Counted from the stretch's first letter, positions 1-9,231 are shown. The stretch is 64,000 nucleotides of DNA from Hyphomicrobiales bacterium (GCA_900471925.1 UCGV01000019.1:62001-126000); one strand, 5' to 3'. Numbers and translations: made by a program. The notes: generated by a model not told the origin, from the letters alone.

Positions 1-789
1 CGGGCCAGCCTTGGCCTCGATCGATCGATCGGCGTGCAATATGTCTATTATATCGGCCAGCTCCTGAAGGGTGATCTCGGACAGTCGATCTTTCTCAATA
101 TGCCGGTCACCTCCGCCCTGTTCGATCGCGCCGAGCCGACCTTCTTTCTGACGATCTTTTCGCTCGCTATCGCCAGTCTGATTGCGCTTCCGATCGGCAT
201 CTATGCAGCCTACCGCCGCGGCTCCTTCATCGACCAGGCGGCAACGACGCTGGCGATGTTTGCCGCAAGCATTCCGAGCTTCTGGCTCGGCCTTATTCTC
301 ATGCAGATCTTTGCCGTTCGCTTCGGCATGTTCCCGGTGTCCGGTTACGGCGGGCCAGGTTCTACATTCCTCGACCGCATGTATGACCTGACACTGCCCG
401 CCTTCGCACTCGGCATCGTCTCATCGGCACTTATCCTGCGCTTCACGCGCGCCTCGATGCTCGATGTGCTTGGCGACGATTATATCCGCACCGCGCGTGC
501 CAAGGGTCTGATCGAGCGCCGGGTTATTCTCAAGCATGCCTTGAAGAACGCGCTGATCCCGATCCTCACCGTACTCGGCCTGACTGCAGCCGTGCTGATC
601 TCGGGCGCTGTCGTGACCGAGACCGTTTTCGGGCTTCCAGGCGTCGGCAATCTCGTCGTATCGGCTGTGTTGCGTCGAGACTATCCGGTCATTCAGGGTG
701 CGCTTCTGGTAATTGCGGCACTCTATGTCCTGATCAATTTTGCGATCGACATGCTCTATCTGCTGGTCGATCCGAGGGTGCGCTACTGA
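1..789 (+). CDS. Oligopeptide/dipeptide ABC transporter permease (DppB/OppB type), 5' end cut by window
   Basis: Inner-membrane permease of a peptide-type ABC importer. The reading frame is open from base 1, and residues before the first possible GTG (base 34) still match the family (GLDRS...VQY just before the LLKGDLGQS segment), so the gene begins outside the window and about 50-60 N-terminal residues are missing. What is visible has several hydrophobic membrane spans, the EAA-type cytoplasmic loop (RTARAKGL, which contacts the ATPase) and the family's C-terminal region ending in LLVDPRVRY. The stop overlaps the next start by one base (TGATG), so the two permeases are translationally coupled. 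The solute-binding protein is probably upstream of the window. Substrate class is not readable from the permease. Confidence 0.93.
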   Translation, partial: RASLGLDRSIGVQYVYYIGQLLKGDLGQSIFLNMPVTSALFDRAEPTFFLTIFSLAIASLIALPIGIYAAYRRGSFIDQAATTLAMFAASIPSFWLGLILMQIFAVRFGMFPVSGYGGPGSTFLDRMYDLTLPAFALGIVSSALILRFTRASMLDVLGDDYIRTARAKGLIERRVILKHALKNALIPILTVLGLTAAVLISGAVVTETVFGLPGVGNLVVSAVLRRDYPVIQGALLVIAALYVLINFAIDMLYLLVDPRVRY

Positions 790-1658
790 TGACGGATATC
801 GCGATCAAACCGGCCGAGAACGAGGGCTACAAGTTCATCCGCCGCCTGCTGAAGCGCAAGACGGTTGCTTTCGGCCTGCTCATACTGACGATCTTCGTGC
901 TGCTGGCGATCCTGGCGCCCTGGGTTGCACCTTATTCGCCTTCGAAGCTTTCAATCGTCAATCGACTGAAGCCGCCCAGTGGCACCTATTTCTTCGGCAC
1001 AGACGAATTCGGCAGGGATGTTCTGTCGCGCACGATCTTCGCGGGGCGCCTGTCGCTGCTGGTCGGTGTTGCGGTCGTAGCGCTTTCGGCTGCAATCGGG
1101 GTCACGCTTGGCTTGCTCGCCGGTTTCTTCAAGAATCTGGATACGCCCATCGCACGCTTGATCGATGCGATGATGGCCTTTCCGGATATCCTGTTGGCAA
1201 TCGCGCTCGTCGCGGCGCTCGGCCCGTCGCTGACGACTGTTATCATCGCGCTGTCGATCGTCTATGCGCCGCGTCTTGCGCGCATTGTACGCGCCTCGAC
1301 CCTCGTCATCCGGGAGCTACCCTATGTCGAGGCTGCACAGGCGCTCGGTATCTCGACCTTCCATATCATGACGCGCCATGTGCTGCGGAACCTGCTCTCG
1401 CCGATCCTGGTCCAGGCGACCTTCCTATTTGCGAGCGCCATGCTCGCCGAAGCCGGTCTCTCTTTCCTCGGCCTCGGTGTGAGCCCGGAAATCCCGACCT
1501 GGGGCACGATGATTGCCGCTGGCCGGCAATATATCGGCCAGGCCGACTGGATGACGCTGTTTCCGGGTGTCGCCATCATTCTCTCCGTGCTTTCGCTGCA
1601 GATGGTCGGTGACGGTCTGCGCGATATGCTCGATCCCAAACTTCGAAAGGATCTCTGA
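789..1658 (+). CDS. Oligopeptide/dipeptide ABC transporter permease (DppC/OppC type)
   Basis: Second permease of the importer, 289 aa, normal family length. It has the OppC N-terminal tail (LLKRKTVAFGLL), a first membrane span, the periplasmic stretch with FFGTDEFGRDVLSR characteristic of DppC/OppC, then five further hydrophobic spans and the EAA loop around the segment VEAAQALG. The start ATG overlaps the stop of the upstream permease and the stop lies one base before the amidohydrolase start, so permeases and enzyme sit in one tightly packed operon. It forms the heterodimeric channel with the preceding permease; the fused ATPase at 4718-6553 would power it. Confidence 0.95.
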   Translation: MTDIAIKPAENEGYKFIRRLLKRKTVAFGLLILTIFVLLAILAPWVAPYSPSKLSIVNRLKPPSGTYFFGTDEFGRDVLSRTIFAGRLSLLVGVAVVALSAAIGVTLGLLAGFFKNLDTPIARLIDAMMAFPDILLAIALVAALGPSLTTVIIALSIVYAPRLARIVRASTLVIRELPYVEAAQALGISTFHIMTRHVLRNLLSPILVQATFLFASAMLAEAGLSFLGLGVSPEIPTWGTMIAAGRQYIGQADWMTLFPGVAIILSVLSLQMVGDGLRDMLDPKLRKDL

Positions 1659-1659
1659 A

Positions 1660-2868
1660 ATGACCGGTGAAACAGCGGGTAAGCCGCTCCTCCTCACCAA
1701 TGTGAAGCCGGTTGGCTTCGATGCCGGCGGGGCTGGTGGGGCGATCGACATCCTGGTTGGTGCCGACGGCAAGATCGCCCAACTCGGCCCGCAGTTGGCG
1801 ATCGCCGATGAGGTGACGCGCGTCGACGGCAGGGGCGCCTTCGTCTCGCCCGGCTGGGTCGACCTGCATGTGCATATCTGGCATGGCGGCACCGATATCT
1901 CGATCCGCCCCTCCGAGTGCGGCGTCGAGCGCGGTGTGACGACGCTCGTCGATGCCGGCTCTGCCGGCGAGGCCAACTTTCACGGCTTTCGCGAATATAT
2001 CATCGAGCCGGCCAAGGAACGCATCAAGGCCTTCCTCAATCTCGGCTCCATCGGTCTGGTCGCCTGCAACCGTGTCGCCGAACTGCGCGACATCAGGGAT
2101 ATCGACCTTGATCGTATCCTGGAATGCTACGCCGAAAACAGCGAGCACATCGTCGGCATCAAGGTGCGTGCGAGCCATGTAATCACCGGCTCCTGGGGTG
2201 TCACCCCGGTCAAGCTCGGCAAGAAGATCGCCAAGATCCTGAAGGTGCCGATGATGGTGCATGTCGGCGAACCGCCGGCGCTCTATGACGAGGTGCTGGA
2301 AATCCTCGGCCCCGGCGATGTCGTCACCCACTGCTTCAACGGCAAGGCCGGTTCGAGCATCATGGAAGACGAAGACCTCTTCAATCTCGCCGAACGCTGC
2401 GCCTCCGAAGGCATCCGCCTCGACATCGGCCATGGTGGGGCCTCCTTCTCCTTCAAGGTGGCCGAAGCGGCGATCGCCCGTGGCCTGTTACCCTATTCGA
2501 TCTCCACCGACCTGCATGGCCATTCGATGAACTTCCCGGTCTGGGATCTGGCCACCACCATGTCGAAGCTGCTCTCGGTCGGCATGCCGTTCGACAAGGT
2601 GATCAACGCCGTCACCCATGCCCCGGCTTCGGTCATCAAGCTCTCGATGGACAATCGTCTGTCGGTTGGTGCCAGGGCCGAGTTCACCATCTTCGACCTT
2701 ATCGATTCCGATCTGGAGGCGACCGATTCCAATGGCGACGTCTCGGTTCTGAAGCAGCTCTTCGAGCCGCGTTATGCCGTCATCGGCAACGAGGCCTACA
2801 CATCGAGCCGTTACGTGCCGCGCGCCCGCAAGCTGGTGCGCCACAGCCACGGTTATTCCTACCGCTAA
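1660..2868 (+). CDS. Amidohydrolase/dihydroorotase-like metallohydrolase (EF_0837/AHA_3915 type)
   Basis: Metal-dependent amidohydrolase, 402 aa, TIM-barrel superfamily. Metal-ligand pattern seen: H70-x-H72 in DLHVHIWHG, a Lys (about 168, GIKVRAS) in the place usually carbamylated, H201 and H224, and the final Asp (about 284, STDLHGHS). I chose the ATG at 1660 because it follows the permease stop by one base; an upstream in-frame start would lie deep inside the permease gene. In the family this type is often next to a SelA-like PLP enzyme, as here (3488-4684), and the pair is thought to process an amino-sugar- or amino-acid-like compound. Likely acts in the cytoplasm on what the flanking ABC system imports. 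Exact substrate unknown. Confidence 0.85.
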   Translation: MTGETAGKPLLLTNVKPVGFDAGGAGGAIDILVGADGKIAQLGPQLAIADEVTRVDGRGAFVSPGWVDLHVHIWHGGTDISIRPSECGVERGVTTLVDAGSAGEANFHGFREYIIEPAKERIKAFLNLGSIGLVACNRVAELRDIRDIDLDRILECYAENSEHIVGIKVRASHVITGSWGVTPVKLGKKIAKILKVPMMVHVGEPPALYDEVLEILGPGDVVTHCFNGKAGSSIMEDEDLFNLAERCASEGIRLDIGHGGASFSFKVAEAAIARGLLPYSISTDLHGHSMNFPVWDLATTMSKLLSVGMPFDKVINAVTHAPASVIKLSMDNRLSVGARAEFTIFDLIDSDLEATDSNGDVSVLKQLFEPRYAVIGNEAYTSSRYVPRARKLVRHSHGYSYR

Positions 2869-2917
2869 GTCGGGCCGCTAAGCCGGACCACAGACATATC
2901 GCATGACAGGAGTTTGC

Positions 2918-3436
2918 GTGAACCAGTCTCCCGCCACCACAGGCCAGCCCGACACTTCGGGCAAACTTGCCGTCTCTCCCTATGAGCGGCTTGCGCGCCT
3001 CGGCATTACGCTGCCGGCCTCACCGCCGCCGATCGCCAACTTCGTCACCCATGTTCGGGAGGGCAACATGCTCTACCTGTCGGGACAGGGGCCGCGCGAG
3101 GCCGACGGCTTCATGCATGTCGGCAAGGTCGGCGCCGAGGTCGGCGTCGAGGCGGCCTATGCCCATGCGCGAGTGACGGGCATCAACCTGCTGGCCGTCA
3201 TGCATGAGGCGCTCGGCGATCTCGGCCGTGTCAAGCGGGTGGTCAAGCTGCTCGGCATGGTCAATGCCGTGCCGCACTTCCTGGATCATCCCGCCGTCAT
3301 CAACGGCTGCTCGGATCTCCTCATCGATGTCTTCGGCGAAGAGGTCGGACCGCACGCCCGCTCCGCCGTTGGCTTCGGATCGCTGCCCGGTAACATCACC
3401 GTCGAAATCGAAGCCATCGTCGCCATCAGGGATTAA
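2918..3436 (+). CDS. RidA/YjgF-like protein (YjgF_endoribonc subfamily)
   Basis: RidA-superfamily protein, 172 aa. RidA enzymes hydrolyse reactive enamine/imine intermediates made by PLP enzymes, which fits the SelA-like PLP gene just downstream. The layout is that of the longer subfamily: an extra N-terminal stretch (YERLARLGITLP), the LYLSGQGP strand, HARSAVG with the Arg that holds the substrate carboxylate in RidA, and the terminal ITVEIEAIVAIRD strand. The start is placed at GTG 2918 because AGGAG lies five bases before it (2908-2912); the in-frame ATG at 2903 would overlap that site and has no good ribosome binding site. Function by context is inference. Confidence 0.85.
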   Translation: MNQSPATTGQPDTSGKLAVSPYERLARLGITLPASPPPIANFVTHVREGNMLYLSGQGPREADGFMHVGKVGAEVGVEAAYAHARVTGINLLAVMHEALGDLGRVKRVVKLLGMVNAVPHFLDHPAVINGCSDLLIDVFGEEVGPHARSAVGFGSLPGNITVEIEAIVAIRD

Positions 3437-3487
3437 AGGGGCCGTCCATGCTAGCTATGGCCCAACATATTGAAATTGGAGATATCA

Positions 3488-4684
3488 ATGTCTGAGGACA
3501 TCCGTACTTCGATCGGCCTTCGCCCGGTCATCAACGTTTCCGGCACGATGACGGGCCTCGGCGCTTCGATCGTGGTACCCGAGGCCATCGCTGCGATGTC
3601 GTCGATCCTGCCGCAATTCGTGGAGATCAACGATCTGCAGCGCAAGGCGAGCGCCGTCATCGCACGGCTGACGGGCGGCGAGGCGGGCTTTGTTACTGCA
3701 TCCTGCTCGGCTGGCATTTCACTGGCCGTTGCGGGTGCGATCACCGGCAACAATCTGCTCGCCATCGAGAAGCTGCCTGAAGTCACTCCGGAGAAGAACG
3801 AAGTTCTGGTTCAGATGGGGCACGTGGTCAGCTATGGCGCGCCCGTCGATCAGGCAATCCGCCTTGCCGGCGGCAAGGTGGTGCTGGTCGGTCAGGCGAC
3901 CTCCACGCACCGTTTCCATATGGAGCACGCGATTACCGAGAAAACGGCAGCCGCCGTCTATGTCGTCTCGCATCACGTCGTCGACTACGGCCTGCTGAAC
4001 CTCAAGGAATTCGTCGAGATCGCCCATGCCAAGGGTGTCCCCGTCATCGTCGATGCGGCCTCGGAATATGACCTGCGCATCTTCCTGGAACAGGGCGCGG
4101 ACATTGCACTCTATTCCGGCCACAAGTTCCTGGGAGGTCCGACCTCCGGCATCGTCGCCGGCAAGAAGGAACTGGTGCGCAACGCCTTCCTGCAGAACAT
4201 GGGCATCGGCCGCGGCATGAAAGTCGGCAAGGAAAGCATCTTCGGCGTCATGGCAGCACTGGAAGCGTGGGAAAAGCGCGACCATGCCGGCATCCGTGAG
4301 CGTGAAACCGGTTATCTCGACCTCTGGAAACAGACACTTGATGGCCGCCCCGGTGTCACCGCCCTGATCGAGCCCGATCCGACCAATAATCCGCTCGATC
4401 GGCTGCGTTTGATCATCAACGCCGAAGACGCCCATATCACCGCCTGGGACCTCGCCGACGCGCTCGGTCGCGGCTCACCGCCAATCATCGTGCGCGACCA
4501 CGAAGTCGAGCATCACTATTTCTATCTTGACCCGTGCAACCTGCATCCGGGCCAGGAAAAGATCGTCGCCAGCCGTCTCGCAGAAGAACTCGATCGGGCA
4601 CGCGCCTCCAACGAGATCATTGCAACGCCGATCGAAAACCGCAGCAAGCGCCGTTTCGAAGGCGTGCTGAAGTGGCCTGACTGA
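3488..4684 (+). CDS. SelA-like pyridoxal-phosphate enzyme (aminotransferase class V fold)
   Basis: PLP-dependent protein of 398 aa related to L-seryl-tRNA selenium transferase, but of the family (TIGR01437-like, DgaE relatives) that acts on small molecules. The PLP lysine is K213 in YSGHKFLGG; D189 in VIVDAASE would bind the pyridine nitrogen; an N-terminal INVSGTMT segment is typical of the group. The start is ATG 3488 with GGAG six bases before it; an in-frame TTG at 3470 is less likely. It is between RidA and the ABC ATPase, with the amidohydrolase upstream: amidohydrolase plus SelA-like enzyme is a recurrent pair. A beta-eliminating ammonia-lyase type reaction is a reasonable inference; there are no tRNA-Sec or selB genes nearby, so a selenocysteine role is unlikely. 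Confidence 0.85.
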   Translation: MSEDIRTSIGLRPVINVSGTMTGLGASIVVPEAIAAMSSILPQFVEINDLQRKASAVIARLTGGEAGFVTASCSAGISLAVAGAITGNNLLAIEKLPEVTPEKNEVLVQMGHVVSYGAPVDQAIRLAGGKVVLVGQATSTHRFHMEHAITEKTAAAVYVVSHHVVDYGLLNLKEFVEIAHAKGVPVIVDAASEYDLRIFLEQGADIALYSGHKFLGGPTSGIVAGKKELVRNAFLQNMGIGRGMKVGKESIFGVMAALEAWEKRDHAGIRERETGYLDLWKQTLDGRPGVTALIEPDPTNNPLDRLRLIINAEDAHITAWDLADALGRGSPPIIVRDHEVEHHYFYLDPCNLHPGQEKIVASRLAEELDRARASNEIIATPIENRSKRRFEGVLKWPD

Positions 4685-4717
4685 TACGAAATACCCGATA
4701 AACTGAGGAAAGCGATC

Positions 4718-6553
4718 ATGACAGGCATCCAGGCACAATCCATCGCAACGGCAGAGCCGGTTCTCTCCGTCCAGAATCTGACGACGTCGTTTCTGGTCGA
4801 TGGCGCCTGGAAGCCGGTCGTTCGCAACGTCTCCTTCGAGGTTGCCCCTGGCGAGACGGTCGCCGTCGTCGGTGAAAGCGGCTCCGGCAAGAGTGTGACC
4901 TCGCTGTCGATCATGCGTCTGCTGCAGGCCGATTCGAGCCGCATCGAGGGCACGATCATGCTTGGCGGGCGCAATCTTCTGGCCCTGCCGGAAGATCAGA
5001 TGCGTAAGGTGCGTGGCAATGATGTCGCGATGATCTTCCAGGAGCCGATGACGAGCCTCAATCCGCTCTTCACGATCGGCGACCAGATTTCCGAGGCCCT
5101 GCTTTGCCATCGGCAGATGTCGAAAGCCGAAGCGCGCGCAGAGACGGTCCGGCTGCTCGAAAAGGTGCGCATTCCCTCGGCTGCTTCGCGTTTCGATGAA
5201 TATCCCCACCGCTTTTCCGGCGGCATGCGCCAGCGCGTAATGATTGCCATGGCTCTCGCCTCGCGTCCCAAGCTGCTGATCGCCGACGAACCGACGACGG
5301 CGCTCGATGTGACGATCCAGGGGCAGATCCTCGATCTGATCAAGATGCTGCAGGAAGAGGAGGGAACCTCCGTCCTCTTCATCACCCATGATATGGGCGT
5401 CGTGGCTGAGATTGCCGACCGGACCGTGGTGATGTACCGCGGCGAGCAGGTGGAGACGGGGGCGACCGCCGATATTTTTCATCGCGGCAAACATCCTTAC
5501 ACCCGTGCTCTTCTATCGGCGGTGCCGGTGCTCGGCTCGATGCAGGGGCGTGAGCGGCCGTTGCGCTTTCCCGTTGTCGACACGGCGACCGGGGAGTCGG
5601 ATGTCCCGGTCGAGACCGCCGACACGGTTGCGGCCACCTCCCGACCGGTGCTGGAGGTCAAGAACCTCACCAAGCGTTTCGACATCCATTCCGGCCTTTT
5701 CGGCAAGCTGACCGGCCGAGTCCACGCGGTCGAAAATGTTTCCTTCGACCTCCATGCCGGCGAGACGCTGTCGCTGGTCGGCGAGTCCGGCTGCGGCAAA
5801 TCGACGACCGGGCGCGCGATCATGCGGCTGATCGAGGCGCAGAGCGGGTCCGTCGTCGCCGATGGCAAGGATGTGCTGGCGCTGGGCAAGGCCGGGATGC
5901 GCGAGATGCGCAAGACCGTACAGATGATATTCCAGGATCCCTTTGCCAGCCTCAACCCACGTATCCGGATTGGGGATGCAATTGCAGAACCCTATCTGGA
6001 ACACCGGATGGGGACAGCCAAGCAGGCCAGGGAACGGGTCGCCGACCTTCTGACCAAGGTCGGCTTGACCCCTGACATGGCTTCGCGTTTCCCGCATGAA
6101 TTCTCGGGTGGACAGCGCCAGCGTATCTGCATTGCAAGAGCGCTTGCATTGGAACCGAAGGTCATCGTGGCCGACGAAAGTGTTTCGGCACTCGACGTTT
6201 CGATCAAGGCGCAGGTCATCAACCTGATGCTCGACCTGCAGCAGAGCCTCAATCTCGCTTTCCTGTTCATTTCGCATGACATGGCCGTAGTCGAACGCGT
6301 CAGCCATCGCGTTGCCGTCATGTATCTTGGCGAGATCGTCGAAATCGGCCCGCGTGCCGCCGTCTTCGGCAATCCGCAGCATGACTATACCAGCAAGTTG
6401 ATGGCGGCCGTTCCAGTCCCTGATCCCGATCGCCGCCGCGAAAAGCGAGCGGCCGCAAACGACGAGATCAAAAGCCCGATCCGGCCTGTCGACTACAAGA
6501 TCAAGCCTCTCCAATACCGTGAAGTATCGCCGGGACATCTCGTCGCAAATTAA
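4718..6553 (+). CDS. Fused double ATP-binding protein of peptide-type ABC importer (DppD-DppF fusion)
   Basis: 611 aa with two complete ABC cassettes in one chain, as in GsiA. First half: Walker A GESGSGKSV (about residues 52-60), QEPMTSLNP Q-loop, signature FSGGMRQRV, Walker B LLIADEPTTALD, switch His in FITHDMG. Second half, after a linker near residue 300: Walker A GESGCGKST, QDPFASLNP, signature FSGGQRQRI, Walker B VIVADESVSALD, switch His in ISHDMAV. Both halves end in the oligopeptide-transporter C-terminal tail (HPYTRALLSAVP and HDYTSKLMAAVP). Both sites look catalytically intact. Located in the cytoplasm on the two permeases at 1-1658. It closes the operon. Confidence 0.96.
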   Translation: MTGIQAQSIATAEPVLSVQNLTTSFLVDGAWKPVVRNVSFEVAPGETVAVVGESGSGKSVTSLSIMRLLQADSSRIEGTIMLGGRNLLALPEDQMRKVRGNDVAMIFQEPMTSLNPLFTIGDQISEALLCHRQMSKAEARAETVRLLEKVRIPSAASRFDEYPHRFSGGMRQRVMIAMALASRPKLLIADEPTTALDVTIQGQILDLIKMLQEEEGTSVLFITHDMGVVAEIADRTVVMYRGEQVETGATADIFHRGKHPYTRALLSAVPVLGSMQGRERPLRFPVVDTATGESDVPVETADTVAATSRPVLEVKNLTKRFDIHSGLFGKLTGRVHAVENVSFDLHAGETLSLVGESGCGKSTTGRAIMRLIEAQSGSVVADGKDVLALGKAGMREMRKTVQMIFQDPFASLNPRIRIGDAIAEPYLEHRMGTAKQARERVADLLTKVGLTPDMASRFPHEFSGGQRQRICIARALALEPKVIVADESVSALDVSIKAQVINLMLDLQQSLNLAFLFISHDMAVVERVSHRVAVMYLGEIVEIGPRAAVFGNPQHDYTSKLMAAVPVPDPDRRREKRAAANDEIKSPIRPVDYKIKPLQYREVSPGHLVAN

Positions 6554-6614
6554 GGATAGTCCGGGCTGGCTGCTTCAGCCACCACGGCATCCGGACCGGT
6601 TGCTTCAGGGAAGC

Positions 6615-6812
6615 TCAATGCCTTGTGTCGTCGGCTCGAAGCTGTTCGATCGCCTCGAGCGCTTCGTCCGCTGTCCAGCCGGCGCGCAATGCGGCCGCAA
6701 TGAGCCGGACTTCGGCCTCCATTTCCAACCTTAAAAAAAGTCCCTCCAGCGCCTCCTTGGCGGTAACCACGTGATCGTCATGCGGCACAACGTTAGCAAT
6801 CCGTGAGGTCAT
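6615..6812 (-). CDS. Small hypothetical protein, 65 aa
   Basis: Unrecognised small protein on the opposite strand to its neighbours. It begins MTSRIANVVPHDDHVV and continues with two helix-forming stretches (EALEGLFLRLEMEAEVRLIAA; WTADEALEAIEQLRADD). The start ATG (6812) is preceded by AAGGAA about seven bases upstream, better than the longer 92-residue alternative beginning at 6893. It is acidic, with no membrane span and no Cys. Its 3' end faces the end of the ABC operon. No function is proposed. Confidence 0.6.
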   Translation of the reverse strand: MTSRIANVVPHDDHVVTAKEALEGLFLRLEMEAEVRLIAAALRAGWTADEALEAIEQLRADDTRH

Positions 6813-7044
6813 GACACGTTCCTTTCGTTCCTCGATGTCGGTTGTGCTTCTTGTTAGGGCGATAACAGGTACTCGGCGTCCCCAGAGACACATTACGCGT
6901 CAGCGTCGATTTTGTTCCATGCAATCTTGAGAATACTCCTTCCGCCACCGCTTTGGCGACGGCAACGGCACGATTAGTGGACGATTTCGGAAATTGCGGT
7001 AGAACGACAAACCGCCAGGAACCCCGGAGGCCGAGAACCGTATT

Positions 7045-8220
7045 ATGCCGCATTTGCAGGAATTGATCGACTGGGTCATTGCCGAAGGCCTGACAACCAA
7101 TACGATTGACACCGTATTGCAGGGCGTTGCGGAGAGGCTGACGGATCTCGGCTATCCCATTCTTCGTGCCTCGATTGCGATGCCTTCGATTGACCCGCTA
7201 CAGAGAGGCTCTTCGGTTGCATGGTATCGCTCCTCCGGCTTTCAGACGGAGGTTCAAGGCCATGACGAAGAGAGCCAGGAGCTCTTCCGACGCTCGCCTG
7301 TCGCCTATCTTCTAACGAACAATATCGACTACGCCCGCTGGAAATTGCCGCCTGGGCCGGACGCGCCGCCGATCCGGCTGTTGACGGAACTGGCCGAGCT
7401 TGGGGCCACGGATTACGTCACGAAGCTCGCGCGGTTTCCGGGTGATACCGCGCTTGCAGGCGTCAGTTTCTCCCTTGCCGTCGATAATCCCGAAGGATTT
7501 TCCGATCAGCAGATCATCGCGCTGCGGCAGTTGATGCCGGCACTGACCCTTACCTGCTGCCGGATTGCGACGACACGCGTGGCCGCCGATGTTCTCGCCA
7601 TTTACACAGGCGCCGGAACAAGCGGTCGTATCCTCAGCGGTCACATACGCCGCGGCGACGGTACGGCGATCTATGCAGCAATCCTCCTGGCCGATCTCAA
7701 GAACTTCACCTCACTCAACGAAAACCATGAACCGGAGCGTATCGTCGCCTGGCTCAACGAGCATTTCGAAGCGATTGGCGCTCCGGTAGAGCAGGAAGGT
7801 GGGGAGATCCTGAAGTTCATGGGCGACAGCCTCCTTGCCATCTTTCCCGCCGATATCGGTAATCCGGGGGAAGCATGCCAGCGCGCGCTGTTGGCGGCAC
7901 GGGCCGCAATGGAGGCGAACGCCGATGTCAATCGAAGGCGGGCGAAAACGGGAGAACCGCAATTGCTCGTCGATATAGTCCTCCACGTCGGCGAGGTCTT
8001 CTACGGAAATGTCGGCGCTGCCCGCCGTCTCGACTTCACCGCCATCGGCAGAGTCGTCAACGAGGTTGCCCGCATGGAAAAGCTGGCCGACGAGATCGGT
8101 TATAGCCTGCTGGCGTCTGCCGATTTCGTTTCGCAGGCGCCCGGCCGTTTCGAAAAGGCCGGCGTGTATGCACTCAAGGGCGTTGCCCAACCGGCCGCGA
8201 TATATGCGTGGCCAGAGTAA
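7045..8220 (+). CDS. Class III adenylate/guanylate cyclase with rhizobial N-terminal domain
   Basis: 391 aa soluble nucleotide cyclase. Residues 1-200 are the domain common in rhizobial cyclases and probably sensory; 208-385 are the catalytic domain. Catalytic features seen: the two metal Asp residues D217 (LADLKNFT) and D261 (KFMGDSLLAIFP), Lys257 of the substrate-recognition pair, and the transition-state pair N339/R343 in VVNEVARME. The position equivalent to the adenine-selecting Asp of mammalian cyclases is Thr (FTAIG), common in bacterial forms. No membrane span. An active cAMP-forming enzyme is the best reading, but nucleotide choice is not certain. It is followed by the convergent flagellin gene; no operon partner. 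Confidence 0.9.
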   Translation: MPHLQELIDWVIAEGLTTNTIDTVLQGVAERLTDLGYPILRASIAMPSIDPLQRGSSVAWYRSSGFQTEVQGHDEESQELFRRSPVAYLLTNNIDYARWKLPPGPDAPPIRLLTELAELGATDYVTKLARFPGDTALAGVSFSLAVDNPEGFSDQQIIALRQLMPALTLTCCRIATTRVAADVLAIYTGAGTSGRILSGHIRRGDGTAIYAAILLADLKNFTSLNENHEPERIVAWLNEHFEAIGAPVEQEGGEILKFMGDSLLAIFPADIGNPGEACQRALLAARAAMEANADVNRRRAKTGEPQLLVDIVLHVGEVFYGNVGAARRLDFTAIGRVVNEVARMEKLADEIGYSLLASADFVSQAPGRFEKAGVYALKGVAQPAAIYAWPE

Positions 8221-8260
8221 CATTCCGACGAATAATCGAGTCGCTGCAGGGCTCTTGGCA

Positions 8261-8291
8261 AAAGTAAAGCCCAGCCATCGCGACTGGGCTT
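8261..8291 (-). terminator. Rho-independent terminator of the flagellin gene
   Basis: Inverted repeat AAGCCCAG / CTGGGCTT (8267-8274 and 8284-8291) with a nine-base loop. Read on the minus strand it is followed by TACTTTTG, a U-rich tail, and it lies about 30 bases past the flagellin stop. Confidence 0.75.
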
Positions 8292-8319
8292 CTCGATATC
8301 GGACATGAGGCTCTTGGCA

Positions 8320-9231
8320 TCAGCCGCGGAAGAGCGACAGGATGTTCTGCGAGGAGGAGTTGGCGATCGAAAGCGACTGGATGGCCAGCTGTTGTTGCGT
8401 CTGTAACGCGGTCAGCCTGCTCGATTCCTCTTCCATATTCGCATCCACCAGGCGACCGACGCCAGAGTCGATCGAGTCGGAGAGGGCACTGACGAATGTT
8501 TCCTGATTGTCGATACGGGTGGAGATCGAGCCGAGCTGTGCGCCGGCCGTGGTCATGGCCGACAGTGCGGATTCAACCGTCGAAAGCGCGGACTGGATCT
8601 GGCCCGTGGTGAAGTTGGTGATGTCGAGCGAGAAGACCGAGTCGCCGTTCGCGTCTGCCGTTCCGAGGATGCCTGACGAAGTGTCGATCGTGCCGTTTGT
8701 GCTCATGCCGAACAGAACGTTGCCGCTCGAGCTCGTATCCAGAGCATAGTCGGTCATCTTGACCGAAACGTTGCCCGAGCCGTCACGCACGAAAGAGGAC
8801 ACGACGCTCTTGGTGCCATCGGCGCCGGCAACCCAATTCTCGCCGGAGAAGGAGGCAGACTGCGCAACGCTGAGCAATTGCTGTTGGAGCTGCGAAACTT
8901 CTTCCTGGACCTTGGTCTTATCGACGCCTTCTTCCGTTGCCGCCACGAGCTTGGACTTGATCTGATCGACCACGTCGATGGCGCTGTCCATGGCTGTGTA
9001 GGCGGTATCGACCTTGGCGGCGCCGAGACCCAGCGCGTCGGACACGGCCGAAAGTGCCTTGTTATCGGATCGCATGGTCGTGGCAATCGACCAATAAGCC
9101 GCATTGTCGGAGGCCTTATCGACGCGATAGCCTGTCGATACGGCATTTTGCGTCTGCTGCATGTTGCTGCTGATTGTGCGCAGCGTCTGCAGGGCTGCCA
9201 TCGCGGAGTTGTTTGTATTGATGCTCGTCAT
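8320..9231 (-). CDS. Flagellin
   Basis: Flagellar filament subunit, 303 aa, the compact length usual for rhizobial flagellins. The conserved N-terminal D0/D1 region starts MTSINTNNSAMAALQTLR with STGYRVDKASDNAAYWSIA; the C-terminal D1/D0 region ends SIANSSSQNILSLFRG, the segment recognised by the export chaperone and needed for polymerisation. The centre (about 130-200) is short, without the large surface domains of enteric flagellins, and no Cys is present. Secreted by the flagellar export system, not by Sec, and no signal peptide is seen. Monocistronic: its own terminator lies downstream and a dyad element (9402-9417) 171 bases upstream. The minus-strand neighbour upstream is the DUF1217 operon. 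Confidence 0.97.
   Translation of the reverse strand: MTSINTNNSAMAALQTLRTISSNMQQTQNAVSTGYRVDKASDNAAYWSIATTMRSDNKALSAVSDALGLGAAKVDTAYTAMDSAIDVVDQIKSKLVAATEEGVDKTKVQEEVSQLQQQLLSVAQSASFSGENWVAGADGTKSVVSSFVRDGSGNVSVKMTDYALDTSSSGNVLFGMSTNGTIDTSSGILGTADANGDSVFSLDITNFTTGQIQSALSTVESALSAMTTAGAQLGSISTRIDNQETFVSALSDSIDSGVGRLVDANMEEESSRLTALQTQQQLAIQSLSIANSSSQNILSLFRG

Noticed and set aside
740..1612. Plus-strand 290-codon frame overlapping the second permease
   Set aside because: Out-of-frame shadow in GC-rich DNA; Arg/Cys/Pro-rich translation with no family resemblance, while the permease frame is unambiguous.
3488..4684. Selenocysteine synthase (SelA) proper
   Set aside because: No selB, selC or selD genes nearby, and the neighbours are metabolic enzymes and a transporter, as in the small-molecule SelA-like family.
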